Positions 20,920-29,897 of a DNA stretch of 64,000 bases are shown here, one piece after another. Below the pieces are notes generated by a model. It did not search any database, had not been told where the DNA came from, and saw nothing but the letters and a program-made list of their open reading frames with translations. The position numbers were made by a program, and so were the translations under genes. This DNA comes from CAVRCA01 sp963719345 (GTDB lineage: Bacteria; Pseudomonadota; Alphaproteobacteria; Acetobacterales; Acetobacteraceae): positions 62,001 to 126,000 of the forward strand of contig CAVRCA010000005.1 of assembly GCA_963719345.1 (NCBI GenBank), written 5' to 3'. The first letter of the stretch is position 1. The number at the start of each line of letters is the position of its first letter.

Positions 20920-22204
20920 ATGTTGGACGTGGTGCAGTGCCCGCGGGTGGAACAGCCGCGGAGTGGGGTGATGAGGATGCCGGACGAGGTGGCAGCGATG
21001 CTGCACCTGTATCGGCTTGGCTGGGGGTTGCGGCGGATTGCGCGTGAGGTTGGCTGCAGCCCGACGACGGTGCAGCGTTATGTTGCTGCGGAGGGCTGGG
21101 TGCCGTTCCGGGCATCGCCACGGGACAGTGTTCTATCAGGGCTGCAGGGTTGGTTGTCGGAGCGCTTTCGGCAACATCGGGGCAATGCGGACGTGGTTCG
21201 TCAGGAGCTGGCGGCGGAGCACGGCCTCAGGATCAGCCTGCGCACGGTAGAGCGGGCGGTGGCACATCTGCGGCGGGAGCTTCTGGCTGAGGCGCGGGCG
21301 ACGGTCCGGTTTGAGACGCCACCTGGGCAGCAGCTGCAGATCGACTTTGGTGAGCGGCAAGTCCAGATCGGTGAGGAGAGCGTGCGGGCCTACCTGTTCG
21401 TCGCGACGCTGGGCTACTCGCGGCGTGTGTATGTGCAGGCGTTCCGCCATGAGCGGCAAAACCTCCTGGTTCCAGGGTCTGGAGGGCGCGTTCCGGCACT
21501 TCGGCGGGCTGCCGCGGGAGATCCTGCTCGACAATGCCCGGGCCCTGGTCCAGCGGCACGACGGGCAGACGCGCGAGGTGCTGTTCAACGAACGCTTCTC
21601 CGCCTTTGCCCGCTACTGGGACGTGCGTCCGCAAGCCTGTGCTCCCTACCGGGCGCGCACCAAAGGCAAAGACGAGCGCGGCGTCGGCTACGTGAAGCAC
21701 AACGCCATCGCCGGCCGCTGCTTCGCCAGCTGGGCGGCACTGGAGGCGCACCTGGCCTGGTGGATGCGCGAGGTGGCGGATGTTCGCCTGCACGGCACGA
21801 CAGGCGAGACGCCGATCGGGCGCTTCGAGCGTGACGAGGCAGCGAACCTGCGCCCGCTTCGGGACCGGCCGCCGTTCGGCCAGCTGCGCGAGCTGGCGCG
21901 CCGGGTGCAGAACGACGGCTGCGTCAACGTCGACACCAACCATTACAGCGTGCCGTGGCAGCTGATCGATGCCGGTGTCAGCGTGCTGGTCTGCGGCAGC
22001 GAGGTGCGGATCCTGCACGCCGGCGCGGAGGTTGCGCGCCATGCCGAGCGACAAGGACGACGCGAGCGGTCCGTCATGGCGGCCCATCTGCGCGGCATCG
22101 TCGCTGACGCGAAGCCTGCGCCTGCCGCCGACCTCCTGGCTCCGGCCAGTGCGTTGCTGCGCCCATTGGCTGAGTATGAGCAGGCGGTTGGGGGTGGCTG
22201 GTGA
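20920..22204 (+). pseudogene. istA: IS21-family transposase IstA, frameshifted
   Basis: The N-terminal helix-turn-helix (LYRLGWGLRRIAREVGCSPTTVQRYV) and the start of the DDE core (QLQIDFGERQV, YLFVATLGYSRRVYVQAFRHER) read in one frame. From about 21,460 the protein continues one frame on with WFQGLEGAFRHFGGLPREILLDNARALV, YRARTKGKDERGVGYVKHN and the C-terminal NHYSVPWQLI region to 22204. One extra C in the AACCTCC stretch explains the shift. Either the element is inactive or this is a sequencing error. Confidence 0.85.
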
Positions 22205-22992
22205 GCGCGGTGGGGGCCGCCCTGCCCGAGATGCTGGGCCGGTTGAAGCTGACCGCGATGCGCGACCGGCTGGACAGCCTGCTCGATGAGGCGGCGCGCC
22301 GGGAGATGACGCTGCCCGAGACGCTGGGCCTGTTGTGCGAGGCCGAAGTGACGCACCGGGAGGAGCGGCGCATCCAAATGGGGCTGGGCATCGCCAAGTT
22401 CCCCTTTGTGCGCACGCTGGAGAGCTTCGACTTCGCGGCCCAGCCGTCGCTCGACCCCAAGCAGATCCGCGACCTTGCCGCCTGCCGTTGGGTGGCGAAC
22501 GGCGACACGTTGTTGATCCAGGGGCCACCGGGCGTCGGCAAGACCCATCTTTCAGTCGGCCTCGGCCGCGAAGCGATCCGCAACGGCTACTCGGTGCTGT
22601 TCACCCCGGCCATGGCGCTGGTCACCACGCTGGTGAAGGGGCAGGCGGAAGGAAGACTGGAGGAGAAGCTGATCCGCTACTCGAAGCCGAAGCTGCTGAT
22701 CATCGACGAACTTGGGTATCTGCCTCTCGAGCCGCAGGCCGCGCACCTGTTCTTTGCCCTGGTCAGCCGCCGCTATGAGCGTGGCAGCATCTTGGTGACC
22801 AGCAACCGCAGCGTCGGTGAGTGGGGAACGATCCTGAACGACCCAGTCGTCGCCACCGCGATCCTGGACAGGCTTCTGCACCACAGCCACGTCGTCACCA
22901 TCCGGGGCGACAGCTACCGCCTCCGCGAGAAGCGGCGATCCGGTCTGCTGAAGCGGAACAGCGAAGCAAATCCGGCGGCCGGATCGGCGTGA
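22201..22992 (+). CDS. istB: IS21-family helper ATPase IstB
   Basis: AAA+ ATPase that activates IstA. Walker A is GPPGVGKTHLS, Walker B is LLIIDELGYLPL, and sensor-like TSNRSVGEWG follows. 263 residues, complete. It starts with GTG overlapping the istA stop by four bases, the usual translational coupling in IS21. There is no sign of damage, in contrast to istA. Confidence 0.93.
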   Translation: MSAVGAALPEMLGRLKLTAMRDRLDSLLDEAARREMTLPETLGLLCEAEVTHREERRIQMGLGIAKFPFVRTLESFDFAAQPSLDPKQIRDLAACRWVANGDTLLIQGPPGVGKTHLSVGLGREAIRNGYSVLFTPAMALVTTLVKGQAEGRLEEKLIRYSKPKLLIIDELGYLPLEPQAAHLFFALVSRRYERGSILVTSNRSVGEWGTILNDPVVATAILDRLLHHSHVVTIRGDSYRLREKRRSGLLKRNSEANPAAGSA

Positions 22993-23044
22993 TGTCACTG
23001 TCCAGTTCTAGCTGTCGTAACTGTCCAACTCCGGATGTCGCTTG

Positions 23045-23723
23045 ATAGAGCCGGCGCGACAGCTCGATCAGCTCGGCCTCGGCGCCGTGGCAGCCGGCGC
23101 CGCAGAGGACGGCGACCGTTCCCGCCTCCCCGATCAGACGACTGGCCCTCGAAGACATCCTCCTGTGACGGCGCGACCTCTGGCCGCGGACGCAGCGTCG
23201 CGAGGCTGGGCGTCGCGCCCCTGACGGTCTGCCCGATGATGTCTTGGGGAATGTTGAGGTGCGCCACGCCGCGCTCGCCGTACGCCTCCGCGATCGCCTG
23301 ATGGATGACCTGCGCCGCCATGCCCGGGTCGGTGATGGTCTCGGTGTAGGCCGCTACGTCGCGGAAGAGGAGATTGGGTGAGTTCTCCTGCCGGTAGTCG
23401 ACGCCGCGCAGCTTGGCAGGCACCCCGCCGGAGATGGCCAGGACCGGCGCGTGGTCCTTTTTCGCCTCATAAAGGCCCGCCACGAGGTGGTTGGCTCCCG
23501 GTCCCGTAGTGCCGCAGCAGACGCCCAGCCTTCCGGTCAGCTTCGCCTGCGCGGCCGCGGCCAGCGCGGCGCCCTCCTCGTGATGGACGCCGATCCATTC
23601 GATGCGGTCCTGCTTGCGGATCGCCTCGGAGAAGGCGTTCAGCGCATCCCCGACCACTCCGAACACATGGCGGACACCGATGTCGGCGAGCGTTTCGACA
23701 AGCAGTTCGGCAACGGTCGGCAT
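23045..23723 (-). pseudogene. Truncated thiamine-pyrophosphate enzyme (pyruvate oxidase/PoxB type)
   Basis: N-terminal part of a TPP-dependent enzyme. ELLVETLADIGVRHVFGVVGDALNAF, the TPP-activating Glu in GVHHEEGAALAAAAQAKLTG, GTTGPGANHLVAGLYEAKKDHAPVLAISG and GVDYRQEN point to the pyruvate oxidase/dehydrogenase (quinone) branch. After about 190 residues a one-base shift near 23,155 moves the frame to RLIGEAGTVAVLCGAGCHGA. The gene then ends abruptly at the IS21 element, losing the middle and C-terminal domains. Non-functional. Confidence 0.85.
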
Positions 23724-24291
23724 GGCACTCTCCTGACTTCACGAAGGCGACGGCATCCTTGACCATCTGATTGCCGTTGATCGCGTAGAAGCCGTGCGGG
23801 TGGCCTTCAACTCGATCAACCGCGAGTGCGGCATCATGCGATGAGCACGCCGGGCGGTCGCGTCGATCGGGACCGGTTTGTCCAATCATGCAGGCCTCCA
23901 TCGGGGGGATTGAACCTGGTCCGCGGACCGTTCCCGGCGGCTCACCGAACCGTCGGTCGTCGGGCGTTGCTCAGCGGTCTCGCTTGAGCAGACATCTAGG
24001 ACTGCTCAACCTTGCGCAATACTGGTAAAATCTAGTGTGGATACTTCGAGAAATTAGATCGAACTACCTGCGGCGGTGCTCATCTCGGCCGGTGAGCGTA
24101 CCCGCGACACCGGTCGCTGAGCACCGGGGATGGACAATGACCGGACGGAGCGCTTTGCATTCGTTACGCTCTTGGACCATTCGCGTTCGATTTGACCGAA
24201 GCTACGTTTCGAGTTTTTCTCAGTGCCGGAGCACTCGAAACCTACCATGCCAAGGGCAACATCGAGGGCCGCAACACCATAGGGTCAAGAC
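23724..24291. other. Intergenic stretch, no gene recognised
   Basis: Between the poxB fragment and the XapX gene. The right half is less GC-rich than the chromosome around it. Short open frames exist on both strands but none shows a family I recognise or a convincing ribosome site. It is probably remnant DNA of the island. Confidence 0.5.
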
Positions 24292-24600
24292 ATGACCTCG
24301 AATTACCTGATCTCCTTCGTGGTCGGTCTTGTTTTCGGCGCCGGCTATGGATTTCTCAATGTAAAGTCGCCGGCACCGCCGATCTTCGCGTTGTTCGGCC
24401 TCCTCGGCATGGTCGTTGGCGAGCAGGGCGTGCCTTGGGCGAAGCAGCACTTCCTTCATGGTCAGGACAGGGCCGCCCATACAACGTCCAATCCATTGAG
24501 GTGCCTCGAAACAAGTTGCAGGGCCCGTCGCGAACTGCCCTGGATCGAGACCAGTGACGGTTCGGGTATTCATTCGGAGAAGGTCATGATCAAGCTCTAA
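24292..24600 (+). CDS. XapX-domain (DUF1427) membrane protein with aberrant tail
   Basis: The first 60 residues match the XapX domain: two membrane helices (YLISFVVGLVFGAGYGFLNV, then PPIFALFGLLGMVVGEQ) typical of small DUF1427 proteins, function unknown. Family members normally end soon after GEQ and a short tail. Here the frame continues for about 40 residues of unrelated sequence and stops only at a TAA that is also the nonsense codon of the following gst remnant. The original 3' end was probably lost. Confidence 0.65.
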   Translation: MTSNYLISFVVGLVFGAGYGFLNVKSPAPPIFALFGLLGMVVGEQGVPWAKQHFLHGQDRAAHTTSNPLRCLETSCRARRELPWIETSDGSGIHSEKVMIKL

Positions 24601-25000
24601 ACCTGGAAGGTGCCGAACGGGCGCAAGCCGGCGATCGTGCTCGAGGAAATTGAGATTGCTTACGAGGCGTATCCGATCGACATCACGGCCGATCAGCAGT
24701 TCGACATGTCGTTCCTGGCCATCTCGCCAAACAACAAGATCCGGCGATCGTCGATGACGATGCACACAACGAGCTGCAGGCCTGTTCGAGAGCGGGGCCA
24801 TTCTCACCGGAAAAGTTGGGATAGCTGCTGCCGACGACGGGTCGCGGCCGTTGAGACACCCTGGCCTGACTCCACTGCCAGATCGGCGGCCCGGGTCCGA
24901 TGCCGGGGGCAGCTCGGCTTCTACGCCGTTCGCTCCGACGAGGAGGCATCCCTCGCAATCGGCCGGTTCACGCAGAAAGGCAAGCGACTGCTGCAGGTGC
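24586..25000 (+). pseudogene. Glutathione S-transferase remnant
   Basis: Begins ATGATCAAGCTC then TAA where the family has Tyr (MIKLY), then TWKVPNGRKPAIVLEEIEIAYEAYPIDI and FLAISPNNKI of a YfcG/GstA-type N-terminal domain. A one-base loss at NNKIP shifts the frame. FESGAIL, QIGGPGPM and GQLGFYAVRSDE then appear in successive frames, with further stops. It fades out near 25,000, where the IS630 remnant begins. Clearly dead. Confidence 0.75.
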
Positions 25001-25372
25001 CATGTCGCCGCTTTCAGCGTCGGCGCGAGGAACTGCTCGACCCAGGCACGGAACATCGGCCCGTCGATCGCGCCGTCGACGACCAGCGGCGCGACGATGC
25101 GGTCATGTCGCAGGCCGGCGAGGAAGGTTGTCGTCTTCCGACGGCCGTGCGGCACCCGCCCGATCAGCCGCTGCCCACGCGGCGCCCAAGTGCTCGCGCA
25201 CATGCCGCCGGATCGCCTCGGTCGAGCGAAGCTCGCCGGGTCGGCCGTCGTTCGACCATCTCGATCCCGGCGCCGACGATCTGCCAAGGTTCATCGACGA
25301 GGTCGAAAGGGCCGCCGGCTTGGGTTGGACGAACCTAGCCAGGGTGGCATTTGGCCGGTGACCGGTCGTGGC
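24995..25372 (-). pseudogene. IS630-family transposase remnant
   Basis: On the minus strand the sequence WAPRGQRLIGRVPHGRRKTTTFLAGLRHDRIVAPLVVDG followed by FRAWVEQFLAPTLK is the DDE region of IS630 transposases. Similarity stops abruptly at both sides: at its 3' side it abuts the gst remnant and at its 5' side the head of phnM. Only the middle of the gene remains. Confidence 0.75.
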
Positions 25373-25451
25373 CGCGCAGAAGGAACGTGCCGCGGACGAT
25401 GTCGCGCTCGGTGACGATCCGGGCATCGGTGAGAATGGTCTAATGGGTCAT
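25373..25451 (-). pseudogene. phnM: phnM head, truncated and with a nonsense codon
   Basis: The frame begins ATGACCCAT then TAG, then TILTDARIVTERDIVRGTFLLR, the N-terminus of PhnM (phosphonate triphosphate diphosphohydrolase of the C-P lyase pathway). Codon 4 is TAG where Glu is usual. The ATG overlaps the phnL stop (ATGA). After about 26 codons the IS630 remnant replaces the rest, so no product is possible. Confidence 0.75.
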
Positions 25452-26147
25452 GCGGCATCCAAGGCGGGCATGGCAAAGAGGCGTGTGGCGATGGCGGCGC
25501 GCGCTGTGGCGTCGTGGCAAATCGCGACGATCGCCGTGCCCTCCTCCCGCGCCGTGCGCAGCAGGGATGTGATACGCGCCGCATTCGGAGCGTCGAGCGA
25601 GGCGGTGGGCTCGTCGACCAGCAGAATCGGAGTGGCCCGCAGCAAGGCCCCGGGCGATGTTCACGCGCTGCTGTTCGCCGCCCGAGAACGTCGCCGGCGG
25701 CAGGCTCCAGAGATGCTCCGGCAGCGCCACCCGGTGCAGCATGTCGCGGGCGCGTTCGCGCGCCTGGACTTCGTCCAGGCCGGCGTCGCGCAGCCTGTCC
25801 GCCACGAGCGCAAGAACCGGGACGCGCGGGATGACGCGCAGGAACTGGCTGACATGGGCGAGCGTGCGCCGCCGCAGATCGAGCACCGTACGCGAGGGCA
25901 CGATCGCGAGATCGAGCAGCCTGCCCTCGTGCCGGATCCGCACCGAGCCGGCGTCGACACAGTAATTGCCGTAGAGGACCCGCAACAGCGTGCTCTTGCC
26001 GGCGCCGGAGGGTCCGTCGAGCACCACGCATTCGCCGGGCCATACTTCCAGCGACAGGCCGCGCAACACTCGCAGCTCCTTGCCCTGCGCGTGCAGGACG
26101 AACCGTTTCTCCAAATCGTGGACCACAATCGCGGGTTTGTCGCTCAT
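25448..26147 (-). pseudogene. phnL: Phosphonate C-P lyase system protein PhnL, frameshifted
   Basis: ABC-type ATPase of the C-P lyase complex. Walker A is GPSGAGKSTLLRVLYG and the signature motif is FSGGEQQRVNIARG. Just after it a one-base insertion near 25,646 moves the frame to TPILLVDEPTASLDA (Walker B), followed by AIVAICHDATAR to the stop at 25448. Restoring the frame gives about 232 residues, a normal PhnL. The start overlaps the phnK stop (ATGA). Confidence 0.85.
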
Positions 26148-26929
26148 GCTGGCAGCACTGAGGCGACAAGAAGTTGCGTGTAGGGTTGTTGAGGATCGTC
26201 GAGCACCTGGTCGGTGAGCCCCTGCTCCACCACACCTCCGTCCTGCATCACCATCAGCCGGTCGGCGAGCAGGCGTACCACGCCAAGGTCGTGGGTGACG
26301 AGGATGACCGCAAGGCCGAGTTCGCCGGCGAGGCGGCGAACGAGGTCGAGCAGCCGTGCCTGCACCGAGACGTCGAGGCCGCCGGTGGGCTCGTCCATCA
26401 ACACCACCCGCGGGTTCGTCACCAGGGTGCGGGCGATCTGCAAACGCTGCTGCATACCCCCCGAGAAGGTTTGCGGTGTCTCGTCGATGCGCGCGGCATC
26501 AAGCTCGACGCGCGCCATCCAGCTCTCGGCAGCCTCGCGGATGCTGTGGTAATGGCGTTCCCCGGCGGCCAGCAACGGTTCGGCGATGTTGGCGCCGGCG
26601 GTGAGATGCAGGCGCAAACCGTCGCGCGGATTCTGGTGCACGAAGCCGATTGCCGCGCCGATGCTGCGGCGACGGCCGATCTCGTCGAGGCAGGTCAGCT
26701 CGACATCCGATCCGTCCGCTTGGCGGAACACGACCTTGCCCTGATCCGGCGTGAGCTGCCCGGCGATGCAGCGCAGCAGCGTGGTCTTGCCGGAACCGGA
26801 TTCACCAACGATGCCGAGGACCTCGCCCGGCCAGAGCGCGAACGAGAGCGCATCGCACGCAGTTCGCGCGCCGAAGCGTTTCGTGAGCCCCTGCACATCG
26901 AGCACCGGATGGTCCTCGGCCGGGCTCAT
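26144..26929 (-). CDS. phnK: Phosphonate C-P lyase system protein PhnK
   Basis: ABC-type ATPase associated with the PhnGHIJ core. 261 residues, intact: Walker A GESGSGKTTLLRCI, Q-loop FVHQNPRDGLR (the NPRDGLR stretch is diagnostic of PhnK), signature TFSGGMQQRLQIAR, Walker B VVLMDEPTGGLD, and VTHDLGVVRLLADR. The true start is the ATG at 26929, overlapping the phnJ stop; a longer open frame upstream is out-of-frame phnJ. It is one of only two undamaged genes in the operon. Confidence 0.93.
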   Translation of the reverse strand: MSPAEDHPVLDVQGLTKRFGARTACDALSFALWPGEVLGIVGESGSGKTTLLRCIAGQLTPDQGKVVFRQADGSDVELTCLDEIGRRRSIGAAIGFVHQNPRDGLRLHLTAGANIAEPLLAAGERHYHSIREAAESWMARVELDAARIDETPQTFSGGMQQRLQIARTLVTNPRVVLMDEPTGGLDVSVQARLLDLVRRLAGELGLAVILVTHDLGVVRLLADRLMVMQDGGVVEQGLTDQVLDDPQQPYTQLLVASVLPA

Positions 26930-27750
26930 CGCCCAAGCCGCGTGTTGCACCAGTCGGTGTCTGAGCAGGTGAAGCGGCGCGTGCCGCGATCGTCGACGAC
27001 GATTTCGTCGAGATAGCTGTCCGTGGCGCCGCAGCGGGCGCAGCGCATGGAGAAACGCTCCACCTTGAAGGGATGGTCCGCGAAGTCGAGGCTCCGCACG
27101 TCGGTATGGGGCGGCACGGCGTAGATGCGCTTCTCGCGTCCGGCGCCGAACAGCATCAGGGCAGGGCTGCGGTGCAGCTTGGGATTGTCGAGGCGCGGGA
27201 TCGGCGACGGCGACATCAGATAGCGATGGTTCACCAGCACCGGATAGTCGTAGGACGTCGCGATCTGCCCGGTGCGGGCGATGTCCTCGTAGAGCTTCAG
27301 GTGCATGGCGCCGTATTCGCCCAGCGCGTGCAGGCGCCGCGTCTCCGTCTCGCGCGGTTCCAGCCAGCGCAGCGGCTCCGGAATCGGCACCTGGAAGACC
27401 ATCACTTGGCCCTCGCGCAGCGGCGTTTCGGGGATGCGGTGTCGCGTCTGGATGATCGTCGCCTCGGCCGTGCGCATCGTGGTGGCCACGCCGGCGGTGC
27501 GGGCGAAGAAGCGGCGGATGCTGACGGCATTGGTGGTGTCGTCGGCGCCCTGGTCGATCACCTTCAGCGTGTCGCGCGGGCCGATGACGGAGGCGGTGAC
27601 CTGGATGCCGCCGGTGCCCCAGCCATAGGGCAGCGGCATCTCGCGGCCGGCGAAAGGCACCTGGTATCCCGGTATCGCCACGGCCTTCAGGATGGCGCGG
27701 CGGATCATGCGCTTCGACTGCTCGTCGAGATAGGCGAAGTTGTAGGTCAC
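26926..27750 (-). CDS. phnJ: Alpha-D-ribose 1-methylphosphonate 5-phosphate C-P lyase PhnJ
   Basis: Radical-SAM catalytic subunit that breaks the carbon-phosphorus bond. 274 residues, complete. The four cysteines known in E. coli PhnJ (241, 244, 266, 272) are matched at C237, C240, C262 and C268 with the same spacing (CARC, then CSDTDWC). The N-terminus YNFAYLDEQSKRMIRRAILKA and PLPYGWGTGGIQVTAS are strongly conserved. The start is a GTG overlapping the phnI stop. Its intactness contrasts with its neighbours. Confidence 0.95.
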   Translation of the reverse strand: MTYNFAYLDEQSKRMIRRAILKAVAIPGYQVPFAGREMPLPYGWGTGGIQVTASVIGPRDTLKVIDQGADDTTNAVSIRRFFARTAGVATTMRTAEATIIQTRHRIPETPLREGQVMVFQVPIPEPLRWLEPRETETRRLHALGEYGAMHLKLYEDIARTGQIATSYDYPVLVNHRYLMSPSPIPRLDNPKLHRSPALMLFGAGREKRIYAVPPHTDVRSLDFADHPFKVERFSMRCARCGATDSYLDEIVVDDRGTRRFTCSDTDWCNTRLGR

Positions 27751-28806
27751 GCTTGCTTCTTCTCACGCAGCCGGCGCAGCACTTCGAGCTCCGACTGGAA
27801 ATCGACGTAGTGCGGCAACTTCAAGTGCTGCACGAACCCGGAGGCCTCCACGTTGTCGGCGTGGCTGAGGACGAACTCCGCGTCCTGCGCGGGTGCGGTT
27901 GGTTCCTCGCCCGAGCTCGGCCGCGCGCAGTGCGCGATCCATCAGCGCCATTGCCATCGCCTTGCGTTCGCCGCGCCCGAACGCAAGCCCATAGCCGCGG
28001 GTGAATTGCGCCGGCGCCGTGTCGGTGCCGGCAAACTGGTTGACCATCTGGCACTCGGTGAGCTCGATCGTGCCGAGGATGATGGGGAAGCCGAGTTCCT
28101 CGGGAACGATCTCGACCGTGACATGGCCGCTGCGGATCTCGCCGGCGAAAGGATGGGTGCGGCCGTAGCCGCGCTGGGTGGAGTAAGCCAGGCCGAGCAG
28201 GAATCCCTCGTCGCCGCGCGCCAGAGCTTGCAGGCGGCGGTCGCGGGGCGCCGGATAGAGCGGCGGGTCGCGCGTGATGTCGCCAACCGGCGCGTTGTTC
28301 TCCGGCGCCTCGGGCTGGGCAAGGCCCTCGGCTTCCAGCAGCGCGGAACTGAGGGCGACGGCTGGACGGGCGGCACCGCCTCGGCTGTTCGGCGCCGCCG
28401 CTGGCGTGGTCTCTGCTCCGATCAGCCGGTGCGTATAGTCGAAGGTAGGACCCAGATACTGGCCACCCGGCACGTCCTTAAAGATGGCGGAGATGCGACG
28501 GTCGATCAGCATCGCGCTGGTCTCGACCGGCAGGCTTTCGGCGAAACGCGGCAGGGTGGTGCGGTAGGCACGCAGCAGGAAGATGGCCTCGATCAGGTCG
28601 CCCGCGGCCTGCTTGATCGCCTCGGCGGCAAGCGCACGATCATACAGCGCGCCTTCGGCCATGACGCGGTCTACCGCGAGGAAGAACTGCGTCTCGATCT
28701 GCGCCTGCGTCAGTTCCGGGACAGCCTTGTCGCCACGGCGGTCATGCGCCAGCAGGCCATGCGCAGCGTCTATCGCCGCCTCGCCGCCTTTTACCGCGAC
28801 ATACAT
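27747..28806 (-). pseudogene. phnI: C-P lyase core subunit PhnI, frameshifted near the C-terminus
   Basis: Nucleosidase-like subunit that attaches the phosphonate to ribose. MYVAVKGGEAAIDAAHGLL, the N-terminal AQI segment, SLPVETSAMLIDRRISAIFKD, GYGRTHPFAGEIRSGHV and LTECQMVNQFAGTD are conserved. At 27910-27912 an extra base (CCC run on the plus strand) shifts the frame. The expected tail, with DAEFVLSHADNVEASGFVQH and LPHYVDFQSELEVLRRLRE, lies in the next frame and ends at 27747. Corrected length is about 352. Confidence 0.88.
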
Positions 28807-29369
28807 GTCGCCTCCAACGAAACGGCGCGCGGCAGCGCCGCAAAACGGTATCCGCAGGTCAGCACCAGATCGATGCCGGCTGGAAAACGGGCGCGGTTGG
28901 CATCCCATTGCGCCGGAAAGGCCGGTGCAAGCCCGGCAGACGAGAAGGCCGCGTTGTTCCGGGATGCCGGGGCCGCGCAGCCGGAGCGCCCCGCCCTCCG
29001 TCAGCGCCAGCACCTCGGCCAGCAAGGTGGCGGAACGGTCGGGGAAAGCTTCGGTACCTGGGTTGAACGCACCGATGTCCGGCGCGGCGTCCATGGCGAA
29101 AGCGAACGGCGCGGCCCCGGGACGGCAACGATCCGCGCGGCGGTGTGGAAGCGCAGCCAGGGTCAGAGGTCCTGGGCGGCCGGGTCCAACCAGACCGGGG
29201 TGGAGTTATCCGTCAGTGCCAAAAGAATGGCGCGGGCCGCCGCTAACGGGCCAGGCGGCAGCAGGGGCGGCAGTTCCAACACGCGGCCTGGAGCGGCCAT
29301 GGCGTCCAGCATCATGCGGAACACCGCTTGCGCGCCCAGCACGTCATCGGAAAAACCCGGCTCAATCAT
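28791..29369 (-). pseudogene. phnH: C-P lyase subunit PhnH, nonsense and frameshifts
   Basis: Core-complex subunit. It begins MIEPGFSDDVLGAQAVFRMM and reads to DPAAQDL, then meets a TGA at 29163-29165 followed in frame by PWLRFHTAARIVAVPG. A lost base near 29,120 moves it to FAFAMDAAPDIGAFNPGTEAF and an extra base near 28,960 moves it again to AAFSSAGLAPAFPAQWDANR, ending at 28791. That is at least one nonsense and two indels. The end overlaps the phnI start by 16 bases. Confidence 0.85.
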
Positions 29370-29825
29370 CCCCGCGCACCAACGTTGCGAAATCCACGCG
29401 TGTCGCCGCGATCGCCGCGGCGCGTCGGCCCGTAACTGTGCCGCCGCCTCCGCCAAAGGGCGCAGCAGCTAGGACTCCAGGCTCTCCTGCCATGCCGAGA
29501 TCTGCAGGACTGCATCGAGGATCGCGGCGAGTTCGGCATGGCGGCGGTCTCGGCCTGCGACATAGGCATATCCCGTGCGGGGCGGATCGCGTTCCAGCAG
29601 TGCGGCGGCGCGTGTGACCGCCATTTCGCCCAGGTTGAACGGCTGGCCGGTGCCGCCGGCGCGGCCGCGCACCATGACCATCCCAGTCTCCGCCGGCCGC
29701 AACCAGCGCACAGCGGGCGGGGTGAGACGGAGCCCAGGCGGCTTCGAGCAGCGCCGGATCGCCTGCGCCAGCAGCGCCATGGTCGCCGCCCGCCCCATCC
29801 TGATGCCTTTGGCGTCAGCTCTCAT
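29363..29825 (-). pseudogene. phnG: C-P lyase subunit PhnG, nonsense and frameshift
   Basis: First gene of the phnG-M transcript. RMGRAATMALLAQA, AETGMVMVRGRAGGTGQPFNLGEM, TRAAALL and GYAYVAGRDRRHAELAAILDAVLQ are typical of PhnG. A TAG at 29469-29471 interrupts the frame after SLES; LLRPLAEAAAQLRADA continues immediately after it. A one-base loss then moves the end to VDFATLVRGDD with a stop at 29363, overlapping the phnH start. Confidence 0.85.
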
Positions 29826-29834
29826 GACCAACAA

Positions 29835-29854
29835 TCATCTGTAGGTCTAGATGA
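29835..29854. promoter_or_regulatory. Putative PhnF operator between phnG and phnF
   Basis: An inverted repeat TCATCT-N8-AGATGA lies in the 72-base divergent region between the phnG and phnF start codons. Its spacer contains GGTCT and the 3' half overlaps TCTAGA. GntR/HutC regulators such as PhnF normally bind such sites next to their own gene. Assignment is by position and symmetry only. Confidence 0.5.
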
Positions 29855-29897
29855 GTCAATGAATAGCTTGACTGCCTGCTCTCACCGGCCTGAGGAG

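Larger units (their letters stand above)
20846..23044 (+). mobile_element. IS21-family insertion sequence (istA-istB)
   Basis: About 2.2 kb. The ends carry related, multiply repeated motifs in inverted orientation: GCGACAT near each tip, and AACTGGACA or close variants twice inside each end, as expected for IS21. The left end cuts an IS110 head and the right end cuts a poxB-type gene, so insertion or recombination joined two unrelated flanks. Exact tips are uncertain by a few bases and no clear target duplication is visible. Confidence 0.85.

Noticed and set aside
23467..23901. 145-codon frame upstream of poxB containing GFYAINGNQMVKDAVAFVKS
   Set aside because: Runs out of frame into poxB; the short plausible segment matches no family I can name.
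26930..27766. 5' part of a 540-codon frame upstream of phnK
   Set aside because: Out-of-frame phnJ, which is well conserved in its own frame.
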